From contig NZ_KE124774.1 in the NCBI RefSeq assembly GCF_000188155.2, forward strand, positions 161,501-225,500: DNA of 64,000 nt. The letters run 5' to 3'. Position 1 is the stretch's first letter. Each line of letters starts with the position of its first letter. Origin of the DNA: Methylocystis sp. ATCC 49242 (lineage in GTDB: Bacteria; Pseudomonadota; Alphaproteobacteria; Rhizobiales; Beijerinckiaceae). Below the pieces are notes generated by a model, which was not told the origin of the DNA, searched no databases, and worked only from the letters and a program-made list of their open reading frames with translations. Made by a program: the position numbers and the translations under genes. This document shows, piece by piece, positions 8,391 to 17,844 of this stretch.

Positions 8391-8918
8391 TTATTCGGCG
8401 CTTCGTTCACTCCGTCGGCGAAGTGTCACGTAATGAAAGTCCGCCTCGTCCTTTGGCCCGCGCTGCGGGGCTTCGCGGGCGCTTTCCTCCCACTCGGCGG
8501 GATCGAGCGCGGGGAAATGCGCGTCGCCGATGGTTTCCAGCGCGACCTCGGTCAGCTCGATCACGTCGGTCTGGTCGAGATAGGCGCGAAAGACGTCGCC
8601 GCCGCCGGCGATGATGATCTCCTGCGCCCCCACCAGCGCGGCGAGTCGGCGGGCGGTGGCGAGCGCCTCGGCCGGGCTGGTGGCGACATGCGCGCCTTCG
8701 GCCCGAAAACCGGGGTCACGGGTGAGGACGACGATCTCGCGGCCCGGCAGGGGGCGGCCGATGGAATCCCATGTGCGCCGGCCCATGATCATGGGCTTGC
8801 CCATGGTCAGCGCCTTGAAGCGCTTGAGATCGCTCGACAGCCGCCAGGGCAGGTCGTTGTTGGCGCCGATCACACCGTTCTTCGCGCGCGCGACGACGGC
8901 GACAAGCTTTGGCTGCAT
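8391..8918 (-). CDS. folA: Dihydrofolate reductase
   Basis: The 175-residue enzyme reduces dihydrofolate to tetrahydrofolate with NADPH. It starts LVAVVARAKNGVIGANNDLPW, here shown by its typical parts GVIG and the NDLPW loop, and has the DLKRFKALTMGKP helix, MGRRTWDSIGRPLPGR, and the later GG-x-x-x-F segment (IIAGGGDVFRAYL). Length is typical for chromosomal FolA. GAGAGG lies upstream of the ATG. It follows thyA after 9 bases, the common bacterial pairing in which FolA recycles the dihydrofolate made by ThyA. Confidence 0.95.
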   Translation of the reverse strand: MQPKLVAVVARAKNGVIGANNDLPWRLSSDLKRFKALTMGKPMIMGRRTWDSIGRPLPGREIVVLTRDPGFRAEGAHVATSPAEALATARRLAALVGAQEIIIAGGGDVFRAYLDQTDVIELTEVALETIGDAHFPALDPAEWEESAREAPQRGPKDEADFHYVTLRRRSERSAE

Positions 8919-8927
8919 GGATGCCTC

Positions 8928-9734
8928 TCAAACGGCGATGGGCGCGGCGAGCGCCGGCCATGATTCGTAGCCCTCGATCGCGATGTCCTCATATTTGAAG
9001 TCGAACAGCGACGTTATCGAGGGGTTGAGCCGCAGGCGGGGCAGGGGCTTCGGCTCGCGAGCGAGTTGCGTGCGCGCCTGTTCCAGATGGTTCAGGTAAA
9101 GATGCGCGTCGCCGAAGCTGTGCACGAAATCGCCGGGAACGCAGCCCGTGACCTGAGCGACCATTTGGGTGAGCAGCGCATAGCTCGCGACATTGAAGGG
9201 CACGCCCAGAAAGACATCCGCCGATCGCTGGTAGAGCTGGCAGGAGAGGCGCTTTTGCCCGTCGATCTCCGCCACATGGAACTGGAACAGGCAGTGGCAG
9301 GGCGCGAGCGCCATCCTGTCGATCTCGGCCACGTTCCAGGCGGAGACGATGAGGCGGCGCGAGAAAGGACTCTTCTTTATCTCTTCCACGAGCCAGGAGA
9401 TCTGGTCGATCGTCTCGCCGCCCGGCGTTGGCCAGGCGCGCCATTGCCGGCCATAGACCGGGCCGAGGTCGCCAGATTCGTCGGCCCATTCGTCCCAGAT
9501 GGTGACGCCGTTTTCGCGCAGATAGGCGATATTCGTGTCGCCCCTCAGGAACCAGAGCAGCTCGTGGATGATGGACTTGAGGTGCACCCGCTTCGTCGTG
9601 ACCAGCGGGAAGCCCTGCGCCAGATCGAATCGCATCTGATGGCCGAAGATCGACAGCGTGCCGGTGCCGGTGCGGTCCTCCTTGCGGACGCCTTCGCGAA
9701 GGATTTTATCGAGCAGGTCGAGATATTGGCGCAT
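8928..9734 (-). CDS. thyA: Thymidylate synthase
   Basis: A 268-residue ThyA-type thymidylate synthase that methylates dUMP to dTMP using methylenetetrahydrofolate. Diagnostic parts are the [14 protein letters not shown] start, the [12 protein letters not shown] helix, the catalytic cysteine in [12 protein letters not shown], the [17 protein letters not shown] segment, and the HLYLNHLEQ region. It is complete and of normal size. The downstream gene folA is on the same strand. Confidence 0.97.
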   Translation of the reverse strand: MRQYLDLLDKILREGVRKEDRTGTGTLSIFGHQMRFDLAQGFPLVTTKRVHLKSIIHELLWFLRGDTNIAYLRENGVTIWDEWADESGDLGPVYGRQWRAWPTPGGETIDQISWLVEEIKKSPFSRRLIVSAWNVAEIDRMALAPCHCLFQFHVAEIDGQKRLSCQLYQRSADVFLGVPFNVASYALLTQMVAQVTGCVPGDFVHSFGDAHLYLNHLEQARTQLAREPKPLPRLRLNPSITSLFDFKYEDIAIEGYESWPALAAPIAV

Positions 9735-9896
9735 GGGCGGGGTTTAGCGCGTTATGCGCCTGCGGGAAACTCGCGCCTGCGCTGGCGTCACTCCGCTCTC
9801 GATTCCCTCGGTCTCGCTCTTTGCAGTCGGCCCGGGCGCTCCCTATATTCTTTCGGCAAGGGGAGCCTCGCTCCCAGCGAAAGGGGAAAAATCACT

Positions 9897-10907
9897 ATGA
9901 CGCGGTTTTTTGCGCTCAAGCGCGGATCGCTGATTTCACTGGCTCTTGCCGCCCTTCTGGCGCTCGCGCCCGCGATTGCGGAGGCGCGCATGGGCGGCGG
10001 CGGCAGTTTTGGCAGCAGGGGCTCGCGCAGCTGGTCGGCGCCGCCGTCGACGCGGACGGCGCCCGGCATGGCGTCGCCGTTCGAGCGCTCGATCACGCCG
10101 CGCCCGGGACCGGGCATGAGCCAGCCGGGCTATAATCCCGCCTTCGGGGGCTCGTCCTTCGGCCGCGGACTGCTCGGCGGTCTCGCGGGCGGCCTGCTCG
10201 GCGCGGGTTTGTTCGGCCTGCTGACCGGCAATGGCTTCTTCGGCGGCATCGGCGGCTTCATGTCGATCATCGGCTTCCTGATGCAGATTGCGCTGGTCGT
10301 GTTCCTCGCCCGCATGGCCTTCATGTGGTGGGCGAACCGCAACGCTCCGGCGGGCGCGGGCTCGCGCCCCGGTGCGCCCTTCGGCTCGATGTTCACGGGC
10401 GGCGCGCCGTTCGGCGCCAAGGGGCCGGGAGCTGGCGGGTTTCGCGCTGCGGGCTTCGGCTCCGGCGCCGCGCCGCAGGGCGCGCGCGCCACGCCGCTGA
10501 AGGTGCAGGCGGAGGACTTCAACGCCTTCGAGCGCCTGCTCGGCGAGACGCAGGCCGCCTACAGCCGCGAGGACCTCGGCGCGCTGCGCATGATGTCCAC
10601 GCCGGAAATGGCGTCCTACTTCGACGACGAGCTGGACGAGAATCGTCGCAAGGGCGTGGTCAACCGCGTCTCGGACGTGAAGCTCCTGCAGGGCGACCTG
10701 TCGGAAGCCTGGCGCGAGGGATCGGATGAATACGCCACCGTCGCCATGCGCTTCTCGCTCAACGACGTGATGGAGGACCGCGCCACCGGCAAGCCGACGC
10801 CCGGCTCTCCGGGCAAGTCCGAGGCTGTAGAGGTCTGGACCTTCCGCCGCCCGGCCGGCGCCGGGCCGCAGGAATGGAAGCTCTCGGCGATCCAGCAGGC
10901 GGCGTAA
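9897..10907 (+). CDS. Tim44-like domain membrane protein
   Basis: The 336-residue protein starts at ATG 9897 behind AAAGGGG. It has an N-terminal signal or anchor (SLALAALLALAPAIAEA), a Gly-rich low-complexity linker, a glycine-rich hydrophobic region with a membrane segment (MSIIGFLMQIALVVFLARMAFMWW, positions about 121-144), and a C-terminal Tim44-like domain (ALRMMSTPEMASYF through EVWTFRRP, about residues 210-330). Relatives in alphaproteobacteria are inner-membrane proteins related to the mitochondrial Tim44/TimA group; precise function is unresolved. A strong terminator follows directly. Confidence 0.85.
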   Translation: MTRFFALKRGSLISLALAALLALAPAIAEARMGGGGSFGSRGSRSWSAPPSTRTAPGMASPFERSITPRPGPGMSQPGYNPAFGGSSFGRGLLGGLAGGLLGAGLFGLLTGNGFFGGIGGFMSIIGFLMQIALVVFLARMAFMWWANRNAPAGAGSRPGAPFGSMFTGGAPFGAKGPGAGGFRAAGFGSGAAPQGARATPLKVQAEDFNAFERLLGETQAAYSREDLGALRMMSTPEMASYFDDELDENRRKGVVNRVSDVKLLQGDLSEAWREGSDEYATVAMRFSLNDVMEDRATGKPTPGSPGKSEAVEVWTFRRPAGAGPQEWKLSAIQQAA

Positions 10908-10925
10908 GACGAAGCCTGATATTGA

Positions 10926-10961
10926 GGGCGCTCCCTCCACCCGGAGGGAGCGCCCTTTTTT
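10926..10961 (+). terminator. Rho-independent terminator
   Basis: A perfect 13-base-pair stem (GGGCGCTCCCTCC at 10926-10938 with its complement at 10943-10955), a 4-base loop and six T residues form a textbook terminator for the Tim44-like gene. Confidence 0.95.
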
Positions 10962-13446
10962 GTTGATCGAGCCCGAATTGACCCGCCTGACGGACGCACT
11001 CCCCATCGACGCCGTGTTGCCGCAGATCGAGGCCGCGCTGGCGTCCGCGCCAAATCTCGTCATCGTCGCGCCGCCCGGCGCCGGCAAGACGACGCGCGTT
11101 CCGCTCGCCCTCCTCGACGCGGAATGGGCTACGGGCCGCAAGCTGATCCTGCTGGAGCCTCGCCGCCTCGCCGCGCGCGCCGCTGCGAACCGCATGGCCT
11201 CGACGCTGGGCGAAAGCGTCGGCGAGACGGTCGGCCTGCGCATGCGTCTCGAGTCGAAAGTCTCCCCGAAGACGCGAATCGAGGTGGTCACGGAAGGCGT
11301 CTTTGCGCGCATGATCCTCGACGATCCGGCGCTCGAAGGCGTGGCGGCCGTGCTCTTCGACGAATATCACGAGCGCTCGCTCGACGCCGACCTCGGTCTC
11401 GCGCTGGCGCTGGATGCGCAGGGCGGGCTGCGCGACGACCTGCGCCTCGTCGCCATGTCCGCGACTCTCGACGGCGCCCGCGTCGCCGCGCTGATGGGCG
11501 AAGCGCGGACGGTCGCAAGCGAGGGCCGCGCCTTCGACGTCGAGACGCGCTATCTCGGCCGTGACGCCAATGAGCGCATCGAGGACGCGATGACCCGCGC
11601 CATTCTGCGCGCCTTGCGCGAGGAGCGCGGTTCGGCGCTGGCCTTTCTGCCGGGACAGGGCGAGATCATGCGCGTCGCCTCGCGGCTCGCCGAGGCGCGG
11701 CTGGAGGGCGTCGACATCGCCCCGCTATACGGCGCGCTGGATCGCGCCGAGCAGGACCGCGCCATTTCTCCCTCCCCGCCGGGGCGTCGAAAGGTGGTGC
11801 TCGCGACCTCCATTGCGGAAACCTCGCTGACCATCGAGGGGGTTCGCGTCGTCATCGACTGCGGCCTGTCGCGGGTGCAGCTTTACGAACCGGACCTCGG
11901 GCTCTCGCGGCTGGAAACGGTTCGGGCCGCGCGCGCGAGCGTCGATCAGCGCCGCGGCCGCGCGGGGCGCACGGAGCCCGGCGTCTGTTACCGCCTGTGG
12001 GACGAGCCGCAGACCGCGTCGCTGCCCGCCTTTGCGAGTCCCGAAATTCTCGCGGCCGATCTCTCCAGCCTCGCGCTCGATCTCGCCGCCTGGGGCGTGA
12101 ATGATCCGGGCCAGCTCGCGTGGCTCGATCCGCCGCCGGCTCCGGCGTGGAAAGAGGCGGTGGCGCTCGATCGGGAGCTGGGCGCGCTCGACGCCGACGG
12201 GCGGCTGACGGAAGAGGGCAGGGCGCTGCGCGCGCTCCCCCTGCCGCCGCGTCTCGCGCGGATGGTGCTGGAAGCCGCGCGCCACGGCGAGGCCGAGCGG
12301 GCCGCCGACCTTGCGATGCTGCTTTCCGAGCGCGGGCTCGGCGGAAACGACGCGGACCTCTCCCACCGCGCGGACCGGTTTCAGGGCGACGGCTCGAAGC
12401 GCGCGCGCGACGCGAGGCGCCTTGCGGCGAACTGGGCGCGGCAGGCGAAAGCGGCGGCGCCTGCGAACAAGCGCGCGCAGCTTTCCGACGGCGCGCTGGT
12501 CGCGCTCGCTTTTCCCGACCGCCTCGCCAAATCGCGCGGCGCGCGCGGGGAGTTCCTGATGGCCAACGGCCGCGCCGCGAGCCTTTCCGTCGAAGACCCG
12601 CTGTCGCGGGCGCCCTCTCTGGCCGTGGCGGAAATCACCGGACGCGCGGCGCAGGCGCGCATTCTCGCCGCCTGCGCATTGAGCGCCGAGGAGATCGAGG
12701 CGATCGCGGGCGACCGCATCGAGACGCGCGACGAGACTGTATTCGACGCATCCAGCGCCAGTCTGCGCCGGCGCCGTTTCCGCCGCCTCGGCGCAATCCG
12801 GCTCAGCGAACAGAACCTTTCCGTCGAGGCGACCGAGGAAAGCGCGCAGGCGCTGGCGAAGGGCGCCGCCACGCTGGGTCTTTCACGATTGCCATGGACG
12901 AAGGGGCAGGCGCAGTTGCGCGACCGCGTCGCGTTCCTGCGGCGCGCGGAGGGCGAGGAGTGGCCGGACCTGAGCGACGCCGCGCTTGCCGAGAGCGTTG
13001 CGGAATGGCTCGCGCCCTGCATCATCGGCCGCGCGTCGCTCGCCGACATCACGCCCGGCGACCTCGACGCGGCGCTCGCCTATCTTCTGCCCTACGAATT
13101 GTCGCGTCGTCTCGATTCCGAGGCGCCGGCCTATTTCGAGACGCCGGCCGGCTCGCGCCACGCGCTCGACTACGCCGCGCCCAACGGGCCGCTTCTCTCC
13201 GTGCGCGTGCAGGAGCTTTACGGGCTGTCGAGCCATCCGACGCTCGCGCGCGGCCGCGCGCCGCTGACGCTCGAACTGCTGTCGCCGGCGCATCGCCCGA
13301 TCCAGACGACGCGCGATCTGCCGAACTTCTGGGCGGGTTCGTGGAATGACGTGAAGAAGGAGATGAGAGGCCGTTATCCGCGTCATTTGTGGCCCGACGA
13401 TCCCGCCAGCGCCGCGCCGACGACGCGCGCGAAGCCGCGCGGCTAG
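10960..13446 (+). CDS. hrpB: ATP-dependent RNA helicase HrpB
   Basis: The 828-residue frame is a DEAH-family helicase of the HrpB type. It has Walker A APPGAGKTT (residues 37-45), the DEAH-class box FDEYHERS, motif III SATLDG, motif V with TSIAETSLTIEGV, motif VI QRRGRAGRTEPG, and a C-terminal HrpB domain ending near the PNFWAGSWNDVKKEMRGRYP region. It is expected to remodel RNA with ATP, but its physiological substrate is poorly known. The first available start codons, TTG at 10960 and 10963, fall in the T-run of the upstream terminator. The true start is therefore uncertain and may be a rare internal codon before LPIDAVLP (residue 14). Confidence 0.9.
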   Translation: MLIEPELTRLTDALPIDAVLPQIEAALASAPNLVIVAPPGAGKTTRVPLALLDAEWATGRKLILLEPRRLAARAAANRMASTLGESVGETVGLRMRLESKVSPKTRIEVVTEGVFARMILDDPALEGVAAVLFDEYHERSLDADLGLALALDAQGGLRDDLRLVAMSATLDGARVAALMGEARTVASEGRAFDVETRYLGRDANERIEDAMTRAILRALREERGSALAFLPGQGEIMRVASRLAEARLEGVDIAPLYGALDRAEQDRAISPSPPGRRKVVLATSIAETSLTIEGVRVVIDCGLSRVQLYEPDLGLSRLETVRAARASVDQRRGRAGRTEPGVCYRLWDEPQTASLPAFASPEILAADLSSLALDLAAWGVNDPGQLAWLDPPPAPAWKEAVALDRELGALDADGRLTEEGRALRALPLPPRLARMVLEAARHGEAERAADLAMLLSERGLGGNDADLSHRADRFQGDGSKRARDARRLAANWARQAKAAAPANKRAQLSDGALVALAFPDRLAKSRGARGEFLMANGRAASLSVEDPLSRAPSLAVAEITGRAAQARILAACALSAEEIEAIAGDRIETRDETVFDASSASLRRRRFRRLGAIRLSEQNLSVEATEESAQALAKGAATLGLSRLPWTKGQAQLRDRVAFLRRAEGEEWPDLSDAALAESVAEWLAPCIIGRASLADITPGDLDAALAYLLPYELSRRLDSEAPAYFETPAGSRHALDYAAPNGPLLSVRVQELYGLSSHPTLARGRAPLTLELLSPAHRPIQTTRDLPNFWAGSWNDVKKEMRGRYPRHLWPDDPASAAPTTRAKPRG

Positions 13447-13599
13447 CAGGGCGAGAAGACGTCAAGCCTCGAACCGCGTCTTTGGGAGATCGCCTTAAGG
13501 GCGAGGCAAGCATTTCCTCATAGTGTGGCTCCAGCACTTCCGCCGGCCGGTTTCCGATCCGTCGGCGCCGCTTCAATTCGCAGTCGCGGGAAAGGCGCC

Positions 13600-14148
13600 A
13601 TGCTGGGCAAGCAGCTTCAAATCTCGGTGATCGCCATTTTCGTCGCGCTTGTGATGGCCAACATGCTGAGCCATTTCGCCGCGGGAAAACATCCGCCGGC
13701 CGCCGCGCGCCCTGCGTCGCAGAAAGGCGCCGCCGCGCCCGCAGCCCCGAACCGGGTCGCATTGGCGGCCGCACGCAACGAATATCGCATCGCCGCCGAC
13801 GCCATGGGACAATATTCCACCGATGCGGAGATCAACGGCGCGCGGATCTCGAACATGCTCGTAGACACGGGCGCCACCACGGTCGCGCTCTCATATGAGG
13901 ACGCCTCGGCAATCGGCGTCTTTCCGGCGCCGGCCGACTATAAATATTCCGCCAATACGGCGAATGGCGTCGCCCATGTCGCGCGCGTGAAACTTCACGA
14001 CGTGCGCGTTGGCAACCTCGTCGTCTACGACGTCGACGCCCTGGTCGGCGAGCGCGGCGCGCTGAATTCCAGCCTCCTCGGCATGACCTTCCTCTCGAAA
14101 CTGTCACGTTTCGAGGTGGCCTCCGGGGCGCTGGTGTTGCGGCAGTAG
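13600..14148 (+). CDS. Retropepsin-like aspartic protease, membrane anchored (TIGR02281-type)
   Basis: The 182-residue protein begins with one membrane segment (VIAIFVALVMANML), followed by an Ala/Pro linker and a single retropepsin-fold domain. The catalytic motif VDTGATTVALS is intact, and GNLVVYDVDALVG with LLGMTFLSKLSRFEV matches the rest of the family. Such proteins act as homodimers, since each chain supplies one aspartate; they are common in alphaproteobacteria and their substrates are unknown. The ATG at 13600 follows GGGAAAGG. An upstream in-frame start at 13525 is not supported by a ribosome site. Confidence 0.88.
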   Translation: MLGKQLQISVIAIFVALVMANMLSHFAAGKHPPAAARPASQKGAAAPAAPNRVALAAARNEYRIAADAMGQYSTDAEINGARISNMLVDTGATTVALSYEDASAIGVFPAPADYKYSANTANGVAHVARVKLHDVRVGNLVVYDVDALVGERGALNSSLLGMTFLSKLSRFEVASGALVLRQ

Positions 14149-14379
14149 GCCCTCAGGGGCGGCGCGCCCCGGGACTGTCCGCTGCCATACCCTGCGTCGC
14201 GTTGTCTCCCGCTTGCCTCGCGCATTCGCCGCGACGCAATCACGCGCTATATGCCTTTTGCCGCCGGGAAGATTTGTCCCCGGCCTTTTCGCTGTCCGGC
14301 CACGCGCTGATTTTGCAGGCGCGGCGCGACAGTGTAAACGGTGCGTCAACCCCAGACGCCGACATATCAAGGATCCAAA

Positions 14380-15879
14380 ATGTTCCCGACGCCTGTCCAG
14401 AATTTGGCGCCCAACACATTTGAATATGAACAGAAGCCGCTCGTGAAGCCGACCGGCTTTCGCGAATATGACGCGCGCTGGCTGTTTGGACCGGACCTCA
14501 ATCTGATGGGCGTGCAGGCGCTGGGGCTCGGGCTCGGCGCGCTGCTGCGCGAGATGGGCGTTGCGCCGGAGATCGTCGTCGGACACGACTACCGCAGCTA
14601 TTCCGCCTCGATCAAACTGGCGCTGGTGAGCGGGCTGATGGCGGCGGGCGTGCGTGTGCGCGACATCGGGCTCGCGCTGTCGCCCATGGCCTATTTCGCG
14701 CAATTCGAACTCGATGCGCCGGCCGTCGCAATGGTGACCGCCTCGCACAACGACAACGGCTGGACGGGCGTGAAAATGGGCGCGCAGCGGCCCGTGACCT
14801 TCGGTCCCGAGGAGATGAGCCGGCTGAAGGAAATCGTGCTTTCCGGCAAGTTTCGCGAGGCGGGCGGAGGCTCCTATCATTACGTCGAGAATTTCGGCGC
14901 GCGCTATCTCGACGATCTCACGCGCCGTCCCGAGTTCTCACGTAAGATGAAGGTCGTGGCCGCCTGCGGCAACGGCACGGCAGGCGCCTTCGCGCCGCAG
15001 ATGCTGGAGCGGCTGGGCTGCGAGGTGATCCCGCTCGACATCGAGCCGGATTACACTTTCCCGCGTTACAATCCCAATCCCGAAGACATGGAGATGCTGC
15101 ACGCCATCGCCGACAAGGTGCGCGAGACGGGCGCAGACGTCGGGCTGGGCTTCGACGGCGACGGCGACCGTTGCGGCGTCGTGGATAATAACGGCGAGGA
15201 GATATTCGCCGACAAGATCGGCGTGATGCTCGCGCGCGATCTCTCCAGAGTCTATCCGGGCGCGAAATTCGTCGTCGACGTGAAATCCACGGGCCTCTTC
15301 GCGACCGATCCCGAACTCGTCGCGCGCAACGTGCACACCGAATATTGGAAGACGGGTCACTCCTACATCAAGCGCCGCGTGAGCGAGATGAATGCGCTCG
15401 CGGGTTTCGAGAAATCCGGCCATTTCTTCTTCAATGCGCCGATCGGCCGTGGTTACGACGACGGCCTTCTCACCGCGGTGCATGTGCTGGAAATGCTGGA
15501 CCGCAATCCGACGAAGTCCATGGCGGATCTCTACAATGATCTTCCCAAGACATGGGGATCGCCGACAATGTCGCCGCATTGCGACGACGAAAAGAAATAC
15601 GACGTGGTGAAAAAAGTGACGGCTCGCATCGAGGGCATGCGCGCGCGCGGCGAGCAACTGATCGGCCAGCCGATCCGCGACGTTGTCACCGTCAATGGCG
15701 TTCGCGTCACGGTCGCGGACGGCACATGGGGTCTCGTGCGCGCGTCGTCGAACAAACCGGAACTGGTGGTCGTCGTGGAAAGCCCGGCGTCCGAAGCGCG
15801 CATGCGCGAGATGTTCGCCGCAATCGACGCCGTGCTGCGGGAAAACCCCGAGGTCGGCGCCTATAATCAGACGATCTGA
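14380..15879 (+). CDS. Phosphomannomutase/phosphoglucomutase
   Basis: A 499-residue alpha-D-phosphohexomutase that interconverts hexose 1- and 6-phosphates. The phosphoserine is Ser122 in VTASHNDNG, the metal-binding loop is DGDGDRCG, the sugar specificity loop is around GFEKSGHFFF, and the phosphate-binding domain is at the C-terminus (ASSNKPELVVVVES). The ATG at 14380 follows AAGGA. It supplies mannose or glucose phosphates for polysaccharide and nucleotide-sugar synthesis. It is monocistronic and converges on the pilus genes with a 16-base gap. Confidence 0.93.
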   Translation: MFPTPVQNLAPNTFEYEQKPLVKPTGFREYDARWLFGPDLNLMGVQALGLGLGALLREMGVAPEIVVGHDYRSYSASIKLALVSGLMAAGVRVRDIGLALSPMAYFAQFELDAPAVAMVTASHNDNGWTGVKMGAQRPVTFGPEEMSRLKEIVLSGKFREAGGGSYHYVENFGARYLDDLTRRPEFSRKMKVVAACGNGTAGAFAPQMLERLGCEVIPLDIEPDYTFPRYNPNPEDMEMLHAIADKVRETGADVGLGFDGDGDRCGVVDNNGEEIFADKIGVMLARDLSRVYPGAKFVVDVKSTGLFATDPELVARNVHTEYWKTGHSYIKRRVSEMNALAGFEKSGHFFFNAPIGRGYDDGLLTAVHVLEMLDRNPTKSMADLYNDLPKTWGSPTMSPHCDDEKKYDVVKKVTARIEGMRARGEQLIGQPIRDVVTVNGVRVTVADGTWGLVRASSNKPELVVVVESPASEARMREMFAAIDAVLRENPEVGAYNQTI

Positions 15880-15895
15880 TTGCGGAGCCGGCGCC

Positions 15896-16582
15896 TCAGG
15901 GCGTCGGCGCCTGGCAATTCACGCCCGACGTCATGAAATACTGGATATGGCTCGGGACGTAGGTGTTGCGCACCGGCGCATAGCTCGTGCGCTGCATGGT
16001 CCAGGTCGGCGGCGAACCCCATTTGAAGATCTCGAAGTGGACGCCCGGCGAATAGTTGTAGACCACATCGGCGACGATGACCGGCCCCACCGTCGGATTT
16101 ACGCCGTTCGTAACCGTGGTGTAGCTGGTGGGCATGCTCGTGAAGGAGACTGGCGTCGCGTCCTGCGCCGTCAGGATCTGGCAGGGGCGGGCGGTCGCGC
16201 TGTTTCTCGTCACGGTCCATGTCGTTTTCGCCTGCCATACGCCGGCGGAAGGCGACGTGATGGCGACCTCGGAGATCGTCATCTTGAGATTGGCCGTCGG
16301 CAGCGGCGACATGATCGTGGTCGCCGCCGAGAACACAGCGGTGATGTCCGCCTCGGTCAGGCCGGCCTGACCGGTGTTCGATCCGCCGGTGAGTTGCTGC
16401 GCCGTCAGATCGGCGAGCGTATGAGCGACGAGATCGAGTTTCTGCGCCGCGCGCATGCCGCGCGAGAGCTCCACGAGGCCGAGATAGATCATCAGCATCA
16501 GCGGGAGAACCAGCGCGAATTCAACGGCGGCGATGCCGCGATCATCCTGCGCGAGCGTGATTTTGCGAGAGGCGGGCGCCAT
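15896..16582 (-). CDS. TadE/TadF-like pseudopilin 1
   Basis: This 228-residue protein has the TadE-type N-terminus: a short polar leader, DDRGIAAVEFALVLPLMLMIYLG with the conserved Glu after the hydrophobic start (AAVEFA), then one membrane helix and a long periplasmic part. TadE/TadF proteins are minor pseudopilins of type IVb (Flp) pili, processed by the prepilin peptidase. The ATG at 16582 follows GGAG and lies 2 bases after the stop of the previous gene, so the two are one operon, transcribed away from the main tad genes. Confidence 0.82.
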   Translation of the reverse strand: MAPASRKITLAQDDRGIAAVEFALVLPLMLMIYLGLVELSRGMRAAQKLDLVAHTLADLTAQQLTGGSNTGQAGLTEADITAVFSAATTIMSPLPTANLKMTISEVAITSPSAGVWQAKTTWTVTRNSATARPCQILTAQDATPVSFTSMPTSYTTVTNGVNPTVGPVIVADVVYNYSPGVHFEIFKWGSPPTWTMQRTSYAPVRNTYVPSHIQYFMTSGVNCQAPTP

Positions 16583-16584
16583 CG

Positions 16585-17226
16585 TCACGGCTCCACCCGG
16601 AAGGCCGCGATTCCCATCAGCATGTTGGTCCATGCGCTGTTGTATTGCACCTGTCCGGTGCGAATCTGGCCATAGCTCTGACCCTTGAAGACGCCGCCGC
16701 CGAGAATGCCGGAGATCACCGTCATCGGATAGGCGATACGGACGATTGCGATCTGACCCGGCGCCGGCATCGCGATGACGCTGCCGCCGGCGTTGGGCGA
16801 ATTGTAGAAATTGTTTCCGGTGTCGGCCGCGCCCCAGTTCGCGGGACTGCGAACGTCCACCATGATCTTGTCGCAGTCGAACATCGTCGATAGCGTGCCC
16901 GGCTTCACGACGCCCTGCGTTTTCCAGGTGCAGATGTTGTTGTCGACGAACTGCTTGTAGGTTAGGCCCGCGGCGGTGCTGTGCGTGAGCACCGCGCGGC
17001 TCGCGGTTTCGGTCGCCATCTGCAATTGCGCGGTTCTGAAGTAGATCGTGCCGGTCTCGAAGATGGCGCCGATCAAGCCCAGGAAGGGAACGGCGATCAT
17101 CGCGAATTCCACCGCCGTCGTGCCCTCGCGATCGGCGATGAATCCATTACGGGGGAGAAGGGCGTCGATCTTTTGGAATAGCCGGGATTTCAATCGGCCA
17201 GCAAATCTCATGGTCATGTCCCGCAC
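16585..17226 (-). CDS. TadE-like pseudopilin 2
   Basis: A 213-residue TadE-family protein. After a basic leader comes DREGTTAVEFAMIAVPFLGLIGAIF (conserved G-x-x-A-V-E-F-A, membrane helix), then a periplasmic domain with two cysteines (NNICTW and FDCDK) that could pair. It probably assembles with the neighbouring TadE-like protein and the Flp pilus. Start could be 17226, 17217 or 17211 since three Met codons are close together; 17226 is used. Confidence 0.82.
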   Translation of the reverse strand: MRDMTMRFAGRLKSRLFQKIDALLPRNGFIADREGTTAVEFAMIAVPFLGLIGAIFETGTIYFRTAQLQMATETASRAVLTHSTAAGLTYKQFVDNNICTWKTQGVVKPGTLSTMFDCDKIMVDVRSPANWGAADTGNNFYNSPNAGGSVIAMPAPGQIAIVRIAYPMTVISGILGGGVFKGQSYGQIRTGQVQYNSAWTNMLMGIAAFRVEP

Positions 17227-17367
17227 AGCGAATGAATGGAGCGAGGCTCCACCTTGGCTATTGCAGACAAACTGCAGGCGATTGGTTGATGGCTCGTTAC
17301 CGAAAGCTTCGATATCGCGCTGTCAGGCTTCGCACGGCGACTCTTGGTTACTGACGGGAAATGCTCC

Positions 17368-17844
17368 TTACCGGCGCGTTGACGTCGCGGCGCCGTCATG
17401 CGCCTTCACCGCGTCGATGGTCTGGCTCATGTATTGGGAATCATCGGCGAGATCGACGGCCTTCGCGCATCTTGGATTGCAGGAGTAGGACTCCCGATGC
17501 ATGCCGCGCTGCACGACGAGCTTGTCTTCCGCTGGCGCCACAGTGACGATGGACTCGCCGACTTGCGCCCCAGTGCGGTCGAGCACGATCAGATTGGTCG
17601 TGCCGAAGCTCTTTCCAGTAATCACCATCAGCTGACTGTTGCGCAGCATGGTCACGTCGGCGACGAGCGGGTTTCCGATGACGAGCGTCTGCGCGCCGGG
17701 AGGAATCCTGACGATCCGCGCATAATCGAGTTCGACGCGAATCGGACGCTCCTTTGCGCTCGCGTCCGTCGCCATGGATTCGAGGCCGAAAACGCCGAAG
17801 GCCAGAAGCAGGGCCCCGCGAAAGAAAGACGGAACGAGTGTCAT
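17368..17844 (-). CDS. Pilus assembly protein with CpaC/secretin N-terminal domain
   Basis: The 158-residue protein has a signal peptide (SFFRGALLLAFGVFGLESMATDASA) and then the domain found at the start of CpaC-type secretins: VELDYARIVRIPPGAQTLVIGNPLVADV and VITGKSFGTTNLIVLD. It lacks the secretin barrel. Two C-terminal cysteines (YSCNPRCAK) follow. Similar sequence is seen in the N-domain of the cpaC product about 3 kb away (GNPKVADAIV, MGMDAGQTTIFAVD). It is likely a periplasmic accessory of the Flp secretin. ATG 17844 is chosen for the signal peptide; the ribosome site is weak. Confidence 0.75.
   Translation of the reverse strand: MTLVPSFFRGALLLAFGVFGLESMATDASAKERPIRVELDYARIVRIPPGAQTLVIGNPLVADVTMLRNSQLMVITGKSFGTTNLIVLDRTGAQVGESIVTVAPAEDKLVVQRGMHRESYSCNPRCAKAVDLADDSQYMSQTIDAVKAHDGAATSTRR

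Noticed and set aside
9936-11312. Long minus-strand frame opposite the Tim44-like gene and hrpB
   Set aside because: It crosses a perfect terminator and two genuine genes on the other strand; the product is low-complexity Arg/Ala.
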